Assembly: GCA_942490945.1 (NCBI GenBank)
Contig: CALNYZ010000018.1
Span: forward strand, 1,054,001 to 1,118,000
Direction: 5' to 3'
Source of the DNA: CALNYZ01 sp942490945
GTDB taxonomy: Bacteria; Pseudomonadota; Gammaproteobacteria; UBA6429; Thiohalophilaceae
DNA length: 64,000 nucleotides
Part shown: positions 24,991 through 34,383 of the stretch, in pieces
Position numbering within the stretch: position 1 is the first letter of the stretch
Layout of the letters: every line of letters starts with the position of its first letter
The notes under the pieces: generated by a model
What the model was told of the DNA's origin: nothing
Seen by the model: the letters and a program-made list of their open reading frames with translations, nothing else
Database searches by the model: none
Translations under genes and position numbers: made by a program

Positions 24991-26271
24991 TTGAAAGGTT
25001 TATTAACAAAACCGGTATTGTCCTGGGCGTTATATGATTGGGCAAATTCAGCTTTCGCGGTTATTGTGCTGACAGTATTTTTTCCTTTATTTTTTAAATC
25101 ATACTGGAGCACGGGTGCTGACGCGACAACCAGTACACTGCAATTAGGCATCGCTAACTCAGGTGCGAGTATCGTAGTGGTGTTGCTGGCACCAGTGTTA
25201 GGTGCGATTGCAGACGTATCCGCAGCAAAAAAACGTTTCCTGATGTTTTTTGCTTTGCTTGGCATAGTAATGACAGGCGGATTGTATTTTGTTGGCGAAG
25301 GTAACTGGTTGGCGGCAGTGATTTGCTTTGTATTGGGTGGCATTGGTTTTGCCGGTAGTAATGTATTTTACGATTCTCTAATCGTTAATATAACGACTAA
25401 AGACAAGCTTGATATGGTTTCCGCCCTGGGCTTTTCTCTGGGCTATCTGGGTGGTGGTTTACTTTGCGCAATTGATGTCGCCATGGTCATACAGTATGAG
25501 TGGTTTGGATTTGACTCGAGAAATGCAGCAACCCAATTTGCATTTTTAACTGTGTCATTATGGTGGTTTTTATTCTCATTGCCTGTTCTTTTGTTTGTTC
25601 ATGAACCCGCCGCGACAAATAAAATAACCTATGGAACCGCCATTAGTGGTGGCATCAAACAATTAGCTCACACATTCAAGACAATTCGCAAAATGCGCGT
25701 AGTATTTTTATTTTTGGCAGCATATTGGTTATACATTGATGGTGTTGATACTATCGTGCGTATGGCTGTAGATTATGGTATGGCATTAGGATTTGATGCG
25801 AACAATTTAATTATTGCTGTATTAATTACCCAGTTTGTCGGATTCCCTGCTGCACTTTTATTTGGTGTCTTGGGGTCTAAAGTTGGAACAAAAGTCGCGT
25901 TACTTATCGGCATCAGCGTTTATCTGTTTGTAACTGTATGGGGCTATTACATGGATAGCGTGCAAGAATTTTATGGCCTTGCAGCCACAATTGGACTGGT
26001 ACAAGGTGGTGTACAATCTCTGAGTCGATCCTACTATGCCAGAATTATTCCACACGATAAGTCAGCAGAGTTTTTTGGCTTTTATAATATGCTCGGCAAG
26101 TTTGCTGCGGTGATAGGACCACTGATGATGGGTATGGTCGGTGTACTGACGGGTAGTCCACGACTGGGTATTTTGTCCATAGCTGTATTGTTTATATTGG
26201 GCGGTGTCATGTTGTATTTTGTGGATGAACAAAAAGGCATCGAGATGGCGAAAGCAATGGAAGATAAGTAA
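24991..26271 (+). CDS. UMF1-family MFS transporter
   Basis: A 426-residue, 12-segment MFS protein of the UMF1 (Atg22-like) family, shown by the N-terminus LSWALYDWANSAFAVIVLTVFFPLFF and the motif QGGVQSLSRSYYARIIP. Start is TTG with AAGGGG (24978-24983) 7 bases before it. Bacterial UMF1 substrates are unknown. Position directly after aas suggests transport of a lysolipid, fatty acid or other envelope product, analogous to LplT; that is inference from context. Confidence 0.88.
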   Translation: MKGLLTKPVLSWALYDWANSAFAVIVLTVFFPLFFKSYWSTGADATTSTLQLGIANSGASIVVVLLAPVLGAIADVSAAKKRFLMFFALLGIVMTGGLYFVGEGNWLAAVICFVLGGIGFAGSNVFYDSLIVNITTKDKLDMVSALGFSLGYLGGGLLCAIDVAMVIQYEWFGFDSRNAATQFAFLTVSLWWFLFSLPVLLFVHEPAATNKITYGTAISGGIKQLAHTFKTIRKMRVVFLFLAAYWLYIDGVDTIVRMAVDYGMALGFDANNLIIAVLITQFVGFPAALLFGVLGSKVGTKVALLIGISVYLFVTVWGYYMDSVQEFYGLAATIGLVQGGVQSLSRSYYARIIPHDKSAEFFGFYNMLGKFAAVIGPLMMGMVGVLTGSPRLGILSIAVLFILGGVMLYFVDEQKGIEMAKAMEDK

Positions 26272-26272
26272 A

Positions 26273-27487
26273 TTGCGACGTCGAACATTTCTTTCTGCTA
26301 TCACCCTTGGCACAGCTGGTGTTGCCACAGGCTTGTTATGGCCTGATGAAGGATTTTTTAATCCCTGCCAGACAGCCTTGCCCGATGAACTGAAAAAACA
26401 TGCCCTGTTTGAAAAAATCTGGCAAGGCATAGATACAAGTCAGGTATGGGACTGTCACGTACATCTGGTCGGTATTGGTGACAGTAGCAAGGAAATTTGG
26501 CTTGACCCGGATATGTCATCACCCTGGCATCCGACAAAATATTTACGTTACAAGTTTTATATGGATGGTGCATGTGTAGACAAGCACAGGGTAGACCTGT
26601 CGTACATTGAAAAACTTGTTGCCTTGAATAATAATTTTCCGGCCGGATGTAAATTGATGTTGTTGGCATTCGATTATCACTATTCAATTGATGGAAAAAT
26701 CGAACATTACAACTCGCCATTTCATATCAGTAATAATTATGCAGCCGCGGTCAAAAATAAATATCCTGATAACTTCGAATGGATTGCCTCTGTGCATCCC
26801 TATCGTGAAGACGCAATCGAAGAACTGGAACGCGTGATACAAAATGGCGCGCGCGCGATTAAATGGTTGCCGCCAGTGATGGGAATTGATGCCTCATCAA
26901 AAAAGTGTGATAACTTTTATGCAACATTAGTGAAACATAACATCCCGATACTCACTCATACCGGTGAAGAGGCAGCTGTACCCAATGTTGCCTTTCACCA
27001 TTTAAGTAATCCGCTGTTATTTCGTCGACCTATGGAGCAGGGGGTTAAAATAATTATGGCACACAGTGCCTGTGCGGGTGTCAGTGATGATATCGATAAA
27101 AATAAAACGGCCAACAAAGTGGAAAACTTTACCCTGTTCAAACGATTGTTGGCTGAAAAAGCATTTGATAATAATCTTTTTGGTGAAATTTCTGCAATCA
27201 CGCAAATTAATCGTATGGGTAAACCGCTTGAAGAACTGGTAATGAATGATGAATGGCATCATCGTCTGGTGAATGGTTCGGACTACCCATTGCCGGGTGT
27301 CATGCCGGTTTACTCATTAAAGAAATATGTAAAGCAGAATTATCTGACCGAATATGAAGCCGATTTCCTGCGTCGCGTACGACAGGCAAATCCGATATTA
27401 TTTGATTTTTCGCTTAAACGGTTATTAAAAATAAATAACAAACAATTTAGCCCGATTGTATTCCATTCTCGACGGGTGTTTGTATAA
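26273..27487 (+). CDS. Tat-signal amidohydrolase-family protein
   Basis: A 404-residue amidohydrolase_2-type TIM-barrel hydrolase. The start TTG at 26273 follows GGAAG (26259-26263) and the preceding stop by one base. It gives an N-terminus RRRTFLSAITLGTAG that matches a twin-arginine signal with hydrophobic core, so folded export is likely. Metal-binding residues are visible: WDCHVHLVG (HxH), ILTHTGEE, KIIMAHSACAG and NGSDYPLPG (final Asp). The upstream ATG at 26204 would overlap the transporter gene by 68 bases. Substrate unknown; placement suggests a periplasmic role linked to the aas-UMF1 genes. Confidence 0.8.
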   Translation: MRRRTFLSAITLGTAGVATGLLWPDEGFFNPCQTALPDELKKHALFEKIWQGIDTSQVWDCHVHLVGIGDSSKEIWLDPDMSSPWHPTKYLRYKFYMDGACVDKHRVDLSYIEKLVALNNNFPAGCKLMLLAFDYHYSIDGKIEHYNSPFHISNNYAAAVKNKYPDNFEWIASVHPYREDAIEELERVIQNGARAIKWLPPVMGIDASSKKCDNFYATLVKHNIPILTHTGEEAAVPNVAFHHLSNPLLFRRPMEQGVKIIMAHSACAGVSDDIDKNKTANKVENFTLFKRLLAEKAFDNNLFGEISAITQINRMGKPLEELVMNDEWHHRLVNGSDYPLPGVMPVYSLKKYVKQNYLTEYEADFLRRVRQANPILFDFSLKRLLKINNKQFSPIVFHSRRVFV

Positions 27488-27521
27488 TGGTAGACTTTAA
27501 AACCTGGCAGGTTGTATACAT

Positions 27522-27734
27522 ATGAATGAAGAAATGAAAGCGCCATCGCTCTGGCAAGTTACCAAAAGCGTTCTGGCAGCGATGTTGGGTGTGCAAAAAA
27601 GTGAAAATTACAAACGTGATTTTCAGTATGGCAAGCCATGGCAATACATCATTATTGGCTTGTTCGTTGTATTAACTTTTATATTAATACTCGTTTCAGT
27701 TGTGAAACTGGTCATGTCTTTGTCCGGGCTCTAA
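27522..27734 (+). CDS. DUF2970 small membrane protein
   Basis: A 70-residue protein of the DUF2970 family: LWQVTKSVLAAMLGVQKSEN, then RDFQYGKPWQYIIIGL leading into one C-terminal membrane helix (~48-68). DUF2970 proteins are widespread in beta- and gammaproteobacteria and have no known function. It lies 35 bases after the amidohydrolase and ends convergently with valS. Confidence 0.85.
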   Translation: MNEEMKAPSLWQVTKSVLAAMLGVQKSENYKRDFQYGKPWQYIIIGLFVVLTFILILVSVVKLVMSLSGL

Positions 27735-27760
27735 GATATTCAGAACAAGATATTCAAAAC
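27733..27760 (+). repeat. Two tandem 14-bp repeats between convergent genes
   Basis: AAGATATTCAGAAC (27733-27746) is followed immediately by AAGATATTCAAAAC (27747-27760), differing at one base. The array fills the gap between the DUF2970 stop and the valS stop. No hairpin or T tract is evident. Confidence 0.8.
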
Positions 27761-27761
27761 A

Positions 27762-30539
27762 CTAGATTGAATTAATCTTCTGCAGTTGCTCTGTCAGGCC
27801 ATTAAGTCGCAGTTCTATATCTGCCAGTTTTAACTTTTCTTTTTCGATAACTTCGGCTGGTGCCTTGCTGGTGAAATTGTCATTTGCCAATTTGCCACGT
27901 ACACGATCCGCGTCCTTTGTTGTCTTGTCGAGTTCTTTTTCGAGACGTTGAATCTCGGCATCTTTATCGATCAGTCCCTGCATGGGGATGAGTATTTTCA
28001 TCTCACCTACGAGTGCGGTGGCCGACTCGGGTGGTGTGGCGCTATTGTCCAGCCAGGTAATGGCTTCAAGCCGGGCAAGATTGAGCAGATACGATTCGTT
28101 GGCTTGTAAACGAGCTTGATCAAGAGCCGAACCATTTTGTAACAAGACATTGAGTGGCTTGCCGGGTTTGATATCATAGCCACTACGTATTTTTCTTACC
28201 CCCAGAATGAATTCCTTTACCCATTCGAGATCGTCAATGGCTTGTGCATCAATGAGGCTGTCGTCTACTTTTGGAAAGCTTTGTCGCATGATGGTGTTAT
28301 CGTTATCTGACAGAGTGCAACCCGCAATTGGTGCCACGCGTTGCCAAATTTCTTCCGTAATATAAGGCATGATCGGATGGGTGATGCGTAACAGCTGTTC
28401 CAATACCTGTATCAACGTACGCCGTGTTCCCCGTTTTGTTGCAGCACTGGCCTGATCATCGAGTAACACCGCCTTGCTGAGTTCCAGATACCAGTCACAG
28501 TATTCATGCCAGGTAAACTCATATAGCGCCGTCGCATAGTGATCGAAGCGATAAAGTGAAATTGATTTTTCAATCTGACTGATGGTTTGTTGCAGACGTG
28601 CAATGATCCATTTATCGGCGATAGTCAATTCAATATTGTCCGAACCGATACCACAGTCTTCGCCTTCTGTATTCATTAATACATAGCGTGCGGCATTCCA
28701 TAGCTTGTTACAAAAGTTACGGTAGCCTTCGGTGCGTTGCAGATCGAAATTAATGTCGCGTCCGGTTGAGGCCATGGCGGCAAAGGTAAAGCGTAGCGCA
28801 TCCGTTCCATATGCGGGAATGCCGTTTGCAAAATCCTTACGGGTTTGTTTTTCAATTTTTGGCGCCATCTCCGGTTGCATCAAGCCTGTTGAGCGTTTTG
28901 TAACGAGTGACTCGAGATCAATACCATCGATTAAATCAATCGGATCGAGCACATTGCCTTTTGACTTCGACATTTTCTGACCGTGACTGTCACGTATCAA
29001 TCCATGGATATACACATCTTTAAAGGGCACCTTGCCGGTGAACTTGAGTCCCATCATGATCATGCGTGCAACCCAGAAAAAGATAATGTCAAAACCGGTC
29101 ACCAGCACGTTGGTTGGATAAAATGTTTCAAGTGCTTTGGTCTGCTCCGGCCAGCCCAAAGTTGAAAACGGCCACAACGCTGATGAGAACCAGGTATCGA
29201 GCACGTCTTCGTCTTGTCGTAAAACCGTATCAGCACTGAGATTATATTTACTGCGCGCTTCGGCTTCATCACGTGCGACATACGCTTTTCCGGTATCGTC
29301 GTACCATGCCGGGATGCGGTGTCCCCACCAGATTTGTCGGCTGATACACCAGTCCTGAATATTGCGCATCCATTCAAAGTAGGTATTTTTCCAGTTGTCC
29401 GGAATAAAACGAATCTCGCCGCTTTCCACGGCTTCAATGGCAGGCGCCGCGAGCGAAGCAATTTTTACGTACCATTGATCGGTCAGGAACGGTTCGATAA
29501 CACTCTGGGATCGATCACCGCGCGGTACCATCAATTTGTGATCGACAATTTTTTCTAACAAATTGAGTTTTTCCAGATCAGCAACGATTTGTTTGCGCGC
29601 AACAAACCGATCCATACCCTGATAGGCTTCCGGTGCTTTGTCATTGATGCGAGCATCAATGGACAGGATGTTGATCATGGGCAGGTTATGACGTTGACCC
29701 ATTTCATAGTCATTAAAATCGTGTGCAGGTGTAATTTTGACACAGCCGCTACCGAACTCCGGATCGACATACTCATCAGCAATGATCGGAATCTCACGAC
29801 CCACCAGCGGTAAAGTTATAGTTTTGCCAATATATGTTTGATAGCGTTCATCATCGGGATGCACAGCAACGGCAGTATCGCCGAGCATGGTTTCGGGTCG
29901 GGTCGTGGCAACAATCAGATGACCGGAGCCATCTGTTAATGGATATCGCATGTGCCAGAGGTGGCCGTTTTCTTCTTCGGAAATAACTTCGAGATCAGAT
30001 ACAGCAGTGTGCAGCACCGGGTCCCAGTTAACGAGACGTTTGCCACGGTAAATCAACCCTTCATCGTAAAGACTGACGAACACTTCTTTTACGGCGTTAC
30101 TCAATCCTTCATCCATGGTGAAGCGTTCACGCTCCCAGTCAACCGAGGCACCCATGCGGCGTAATTGTCGGGTGATATGTCCGCCGGAATGTTCTTTCCA
30201 TTCCCAGACACGCTTGATGAATTCATCGCGGCCAAGATCGTGACGTGTTTTGTCCTCGGCTTTTAATTTTCGTTCTACTACCATTTGTGTGGCGATGCCG
30301 GCGTGATCGGTACCGACCTGCCAGAGTGTATTGTGACCCTTCATACGGTGGTAGCGTGTCAGGGTATCCATGATGGTGTTGTTGAAACCGTGGCCCATAT
30401 GCAGGCTGCCGGTGACATTGGGCGGCGGGATCATGATGCAATAGGATTCATCGCCACCATGCGGGGCAAAATCACCATTTTTTTCCCAGGTTTGATACCA
30501 GCGTTGTTCGATGTTTTTGGGGTTGTATGTCTTGTCCAC
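27762..30539 (-). CDS. valS: Valyl-tRNA synthetase
   Basis: Charges tRNA-Val. 925 residues. Start MDKTYNPKNIEQRWYQTWEK is the standard N-terminus; the HIGH motif is PPNVTGSLHMGHGF, the KMSKS motif is GQKMSKSKGNVLDP. The CP1 editing domain (TTRPETMLGDTAVAVHP), anticodon domain and C-terminal coiled-coil arm (IPMQGLIDKDAEIQRLEKEL) are complete. It lies downstream of pepA-holC as in many gammaproteobacteria, with one extra gene between. Confidence 0.98.
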   Translation of the reverse strand: MDKTYNPKNIEQRWYQTWEKNGDFAPHGGDESYCIMIPPPNVTGSLHMGHGFNNTIMDTLTRYHRMKGHNTLWQVGTDHAGIATQMVVERKLKAEDKTRHDLGRDEFIKRVWEWKEHSGGHITRQLRRMGASVDWERERFTMDEGLSNAVKEVFVSLYDEGLIYRGKRLVNWDPVLHTAVSDLEVISEEENGHLWHMRYPLTDGSGHLIVATTRPETMLGDTAVAVHPDDERYQTYIGKTITLPLVGREIPIIADEYVDPEFGSGCVKITPAHDFNDYEMGQRHNLPMINILSIDARINDKAPEAYQGMDRFVARKQIVADLEKLNLLEKIVDHKLMVPRGDRSQSVIEPFLTDQWYVKIASLAAPAIEAVESGEIRFIPDNWKNTYFEWMRNIQDWCISRQIWWGHRIPAWYDDTGKAYVARDEAEARSKYNLSADTVLRQDEDVLDTWFSSALWPFSTLGWPEQTKALETFYPTNVLVTGFDIIFFWVARMIMMGLKFTGKVPFKDVYIHGLIRDSHGQKMSKSKGNVLDPIDLIDGIDLESLVTKRSTGLMQPEMAPKIEKQTRKDFANGIPAYGTDALRFTFAAMASTGRDINFDLQRTEGYRNFCNKLWNAARYVLMNTEGEDCGIGSDNIELTIADKWIIARLQQTISQIEKSISLYRFDHYATALYEFTWHEYCDWYLELSKAVLLDDQASAATKRGTRRTLIQVLEQLLRITHPIMPYITEEIWQRVAPIAGCTLSDNDNTIMRQSFPKVDDSLIDAQAIDDLEWVKEFILGVRKIRSGYDIKPGKPLNVLLQNGSALDQARLQANESYLLNLARLEAITWLDNSATPPESATALVGEMKILIPMQGLIDKDAEIQRLEKELDKTTKDADRVRGKLANDNFTSKAPAEVIEKEKLKLADIELRLNGLTEQLQKINSI

Positions 30540-30691
30540 GGACTGCTTTCATATAGGTAATTGATTTCAGGCATTATACCGGAGATGACTGGCAAGCCAC
30601 AGAGGGAATATCGGTAAATATAACGGGGGAAGGGTAAAAATATTGGTTTATGTTTTTATACGCGTATAGTTATTTTACATCAGGGCAAATT

Positions 30692-31180
30692 TCACTTGTT
30701 TCTCAGCTTGTCCAGCTGGCTCTTAATTTCCAGTTTTAATTCATTTTCCAGTTTTACCATGGTTTTCATCAGTCGCTCCCGAACAATTTGTTCGATGTTC
30801 TTTTGAATGGTATCGATCTGGTTATCATCAAGCGTCGTTTTCATAGCAGATTCCTGTTTTGGTTCAGGTGGTTGTGGATCAGGTTCTGTTCCGGGGTTGA
30901 TATCAGTTGCGGTTGTCGTCAGTGTGGGTATTTCAAAATCAAGTTCATCCGGGTCAATAATATCGTCCAATACCGGGACGATTTCCTCATCACTGGTACT
31001 TTGTAGAGCTTTACGTAAAGCACTCATTGGTTGTGAAGAAGTATTGGCGCGTTTGATGCTCTCGCGAGCAATGGTAAGTTTTTCTTCACCCTGTTCAAGC
31101 AAACCTTTAATCGACTCGAGCGCTTCTACCAGTGCGTCATGAGAAGTTTTTGCCGAGGGCTTGTCAGTTTTGTCTGTCAT
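30692..31180 (-). CDS. Uncharacterised acidic coiled-coil protein between holC and valS
   Basis: I do not recognise this 162-residue protein. It has no signal peptide or membrane segment. Residues ~12-60 form a charged helix (ALVEALESIKGLLEQGEEKL), ~65-115 an acidic Pro/Thr/Asp-rich linker (IIDPDELDFEIPTLTTTATD), and ~120-162 a second helix (IEQIVRERLMKTMVKLENEL). The shape is that of a two-helix adaptor with a disordered centre. It starts 20 bases after holC and is probably co-transcribed with pepA-holC. Confidence 0.75.
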   Translation of the reverse strand: MTDKTDKPSAKTSHDALVEALESIKGLLEQGEEKLTIARESIKRANTSSQPMSALRKALQSTSDEEIVPVLDDIIDPDELDFEIPTLTTTATDINPGTEPDPQPPEPKQESAMKTTLDDNQIDTIQKNIEQIVRERLMKTMVKLENELKLEIKSQLDKLRNK

Positions 31181-31200
31181 TTATTATCGGGTGAATTGAT

Positions 31201-31635
31201 TTATTTGCCTTTAAGATTATGCGTATTTAACGCATAACCGCGATCCTTATAAAACTTGTAGCGTTCCCGTCCGCGCTGTTTGGTTTCCGTTTCTTCGTGC
31301 ACCAGTTCAACGACTCGATTAAAGCGACTGAAAAACATGGGGATGTCATTTGCCAGGTTGATCAACACCTCATTTTGCTGTTCAGGCGGTTCAGTATGAC
31401 CAATTAAAATAGTACAAGATTGCGAGTTATCTCCCGGGCTACAGCTGTGTGGAATAAAACTTTGCGCACGAAAAGTCCAGAGTAACTGGTCGAGCTGCTC
31501 ACTTTGCTGTGATGAAGCGGTATGCACATAAACCGGCGATTTTTGTTGCCAGGCTTTTTCGATGATGCGGCAGGCGAGCAGTTCGCGTGCCTGAGCATGC
31601 GAGTCCGGTGAGATGTAAAAATCGATACGTGTCAT
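31201..31635 (-). CDS. holC: DNA polymerase III chi subunit
   Basis: A 144-residue chi subunit that links the clamp loader to single-stranded-DNA-binding protein. Start MTRIDFYISPDSHAQARELLACRIIEKAW and the segments LLWTFRAQSFIPHS and NEVLINLANDIPMFFSRFNRVVELV are characteristic. Its ATG directly follows the pepA stop codon (TGA-ATG), so translation is coupled. pepA-holC-valS is a conserved gammaproteobacterial arrangement. Confidence 0.94.
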   Translation of the reverse strand: MTRIDFYISPDSHAQARELLACRIIEKAWQQKSPVYVHTASSQQSEQLDQLLWTFRAQSFIPHSCSPGDNSQSCTILIGHTEPPEQQNEVLINLANDIPMFFSRFNRVVELVHEETETKQRGRERYKFYKDRGYALNTHNLKGK

Positions 31636-33123
31636 TCAGCCTCGATCCAGAATGTATTGTGTTAACAGTGGTACCGGGCGACCGGTGGCGCCTTTTTTGG
31701 CTCCACTGTCCCAGGCTACACCGGCGATATCAATATGCGCCCATTTATGTTTTTTGGTATACCGAGCCAGGAAACAGGCAGCTGTAATGGTACCCGCTTC
31801 ACGCCCGCCGATGTTGGCCATATCGGCAAAATTGGATTTCAATTGTTCATCATACTCCGGCCAGAGGGGCAGTTGCCAGGTACGGTCACCAGATTTGACA
31901 CCCGCATCAAGCAGATTCTGGATCAGTGTTTCGTTATTTCCCAACAAGCCACTGCAAGGGCTGCCGAGCGCCACGACACACGCGCCGGTCAGTGTGGCGG
32001 TATCAATAATTACCTTGGGTTCAAATTTGGCCACATAGGTGAGCGCATCACAAAGAACCAGGCGGCCTTCTGCATCAGTATTCAATATTTCAATGGTTTG
32101 GCCCGACATGCTGGTCACCACATCTCCCGGTTTGACGGCCTGTCCATCTGGCAGATTTTCACAGCTGGGAACCACCGCAACCACGTTCGATGCGAGGTTC
32201 ATTTCGGCAACCGCCTGCATGGTGCCAATGACGCCGGCGGCGCCACACATATCAAATTTCATCTCATCCATGGCAGCTCCCGGTTTGAGCGAGATACCAC
32301 CCGAGTCAAAGGTGATGCCTTTTCCGACCAGCGCCACCGGTTTGTCTTTAGCTGCGCCGCCTTTGTATTCCATTACTATTAGTTTCGGTGCCTCGCGTGT
32401 GCCCTGGGCAACGGCTAAAAATGCACCCATTTTAAGTTGCTTGATGTCTTTCTGGTCCAGAATGGTGACTTTAAGTTTGCGGTTTGACTTGGCAAGCGCC
32501 TGCGCCTGTTTGGCCAGATAACCGGGTGTGCAGATATTGCCGGGCAAGTTTCCGAGCTGTCGCGCGGTATTCATACCATTGCCAATGGCCTTGCCAATTT
32601 TAAGGCCTGATTCAGCCTGTTTAGCGCTGCGTGCGTTTTCCAGGGCAAGGACGACAGATGTGACATGACTTTTGTTGTTCTTTTTCGCGGAGAGGGTTTC
32701 TGTATAACGATAATCGGTGACGGTCAGCGCCTGTGCGGCGATGCGTGTTTTCATCTCCACGCCAAGATCTTTAACATCAAGTTCCAGGAGACACAGCAGG
32801 CAACTTTTGCTGGCGGTGGATTTAATCGCCTCCAATGCGGCAGGGACAAGTTTGCTGTATCTGGTTTGATCCAGTTCTTTTTGTTTGCCCGCGCCGACCA
32901 GCAGTATTCTTGTGGCGGTAATACCCGGTACATTACTTATCAGATAGGTTTTACCCAGCTTGCCATCAAAATCGCCCTGCTTAAGAATTTTACTAATGAG
33001 TTGATTCGTGTTTTCATCCAGCAGCTTGGCGCTGGGACTGAGTTGGCGCTTGTCATACACAGCCACAACGAGGCAATCTGTTTTAAATGTCAAAGGCTGG
33101 GTAGATTTTAGTCTGATTTCCAT
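31636..33123 (-). CDS. pepA: Leucyl aminopeptidase (M17)
   Basis: Hexameric Zn/Mn aminopeptidase; in E. coli it also binds DNA for plasmid cer and carAB regulation. 495 residues. The M17 signature NTDAEGRLVL and metal-binding KGITFDSGGISLKPGAAMDEMKFDM are intact, as is the N-terminal macro-like domain (VVAVYDKRQLSPSAK). It is the first gene of pepA-holC-unknown and faces lptF across a 168-base divergent spacer. Confidence 0.97.
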   Translation of the reverse strand: MEIRLKSTQPLTFKTDCLVVAVYDKRQLSPSAKLLDENTNQLISKILKQGDFDGKLGKTYLISNVPGITATRILLVGAGKQKELDQTRYSKLVPAALEAIKSTASKSCLLCLLELDVKDLGVEMKTRIAAQALTVTDYRYTETLSAKKNNKSHVTSVVLALENARSAKQAESGLKIGKAIGNGMNTARQLGNLPGNICTPGYLAKQAQALAKSNRKLKVTILDQKDIKQLKMGAFLAVAQGTREAPKLIVMEYKGGAAKDKPVALVGKGITFDSGGISLKPGAAMDEMKFDMCGAAGVIGTMQAVAEMNLASNVVAVVPSCENLPDGQAVKPGDVVTSMSGQTIEILNTDAEGRLVLCDALTYVAKFEPKVIIDTATLTGACVVALGSPCSGLLGNNETLIQNLLDAGVKSGDRTWQLPLWPEYDEQLKSNFADMANIGGREAGTITAACFLARYTKKHKWAHIDIAGVAWDSGAKKGATGRPVPLLTQYILDRG

Positions 33124-33201
33124 TTTTACTCCGGGTAATTAAGCAAACAAGCAGTTCAGGGTGATTCTGGATTATTGCTACCTGATATTATCGCAAACGA
33201 C

Positions 33202-33207
33202 TATAAT
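33202..33207 (+). promoter_or_regulatory. -10 element upstream of lptF
   Basis: TATAAT at 33202-33207 in the pepA/lptF divergent spacer, with only weak -35 matches. It would start a transcript near 33214, leaving about 78 bases of untranslated leader that includes the hairpin at 33231-33250. Confidence 0.45.
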
Positions 33208-33230
33208 GTAATCGATTCACGCGAGAAGAT

Positions 33231-33250
33231 AAACCACCGTTTGGTGGTTT
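33231..33250 (+). other. Perfect hairpin in the lptF leader
   Basis: AAACCACC (33231-33238), loop GTTT, GGTGGTTT (33243-33250): an 8-bp perfect stem with no following T tract. It lies 41 bases before the lptF TTG codon. It may be an mRNA stability or protein-binding element. Confidence 0.5.
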
Positions 33251-33291
33251 GATTCACCCACAGTATAAGCCAAAAAATTTGATTTAAAACA

Positions 33292-34383
33292 TTGATAGTT
33301 GATCGTTACCTCATTAAAGAAGTCATTGTGACACTGCTAGGTGTGTCGCTGGTACTGCTTCTGATCGCACTCAGCGCGCAATTGGTTGATGTGTTCAGCA
33401 AAGTTGCATCCGGTGCGTTACGCACTGATACCGTATTTACGATGCTGGGCTTGAAAAGCATATCAATGATGGTGTTTATTATACCCTTGTCACTCTATCT
33501 CGGTGTGTTGCTTGCTTTTAGTCGTTTGTACAAGGACAGCGAAATGGTGGTACTGGCTGCTTGCGGTATCGGAAATATTCGCGCATTGCGTGCAGTTCTT
33601 GGTCTTGCCTTTATCTTTATGTTGATTCAGGGTTTTTTCACCCTGGCGCTGGCACCGTGGGCAGAGCAACGGGTACAAACTATCAAGGCAGAAATCGAGG
33701 CGGCTTCGGATGTTAAGGGCCTGGTGCCGGGCAGATTCAAGGAAATACGCGCAGGAACGGGTGTTATTTATGTGCAAAACGCAAACGAGGATCGCACCCA
33801 GATTGAAAACCTGTTTATCCAGCAATATGAAAATAACAAGCCAGCTATCATAACTTCACAATCCGGTTTCCAGATGATAGACGAAAAAACCGGCGACAAA
33901 TTTATCGTTCTGACAAATGGCAAGCGATATGAGGGAAGACCCGGATATAAAGATTTTGCAATGATTAATTTTGAACAGCATGGCGTACGTGTAAATCAAA
34001 AACTGGTCAATGTACTCAGATTAAAACATCGATCCACACCAACCATGGCATTGCTTGCTTCAGATAAACCGGGTGACAAGGCAGAATTTCAGGGTCGTGT
34101 TTCTTCAGCAATAGTATGTGTCCTCTTGACCATCTTTGCCGTACCGCTAAGTCGTACTTCTGCACGACAGGGGCGTTACGGAAAACTTGCCATTGCCTTG
34201 CTTATCTATATTACTTATACCAATTTGCTCAATGTCGCCCAGGCGTGGGTAACCAAGGGTGATGTGACACCAGAGTTCGGTGTGTGGTGGGTGCATATTC
34301 TTATGTTTGTCGTGAGTATATTTTTATTATTACGACAAACCGGTATCAAACATTTGTTATTCAGACAAGCAGGCACCAGCTGA
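33292..34383 (+). CDS. lptF: LPS export permease LptF
   Basis: Inner-membrane half of the LptB2FG ABC transporter that extracts lipopolysaccharide for delivery to LptC/A/D. 363 residues, YjgP/YjgQ family. Start MIVDRYLIKEVIVTLLGVSLVLLLI is typical, from a TTG codon. Six membrane helices lie in two groups of three (~15-125, ~265-360) around a periplasmic jellyroll domain (~130-260). Its stop overlaps the lptG start (TGATG-type junction). Confidence 0.95.
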   Translation: MIVDRYLIKEVIVTLLGVSLVLLLIALSAQLVDVFSKVASGALRTDTVFTMLGLKSISMMVFIIPLSLYLGVLLAFSRLYKDSEMVVLAACGIGNIRALRAVLGLAFIFMLIQGFFTLALAPWAEQRVQTIKAEIEAASDVKGLVPGRFKEIRAGTGVIYVQNANEDRTQIENLFIQQYENNKPAIITSQSGFQMIDEKTGDKFIVLTNGKRYEGRPGYKDFAMINFEQHGVRVNQKLVNVLRLKHRSTPTMALLASDKPGDKAEFQGRVSSAIVCVLLTIFAVPLSRTSARQGRYGKLAIALLIYITYTNLLNVAQAWVTKGDVTPEFGVWWVHILMFVVSIFLLLRQTGIKHLLFRQAGTS

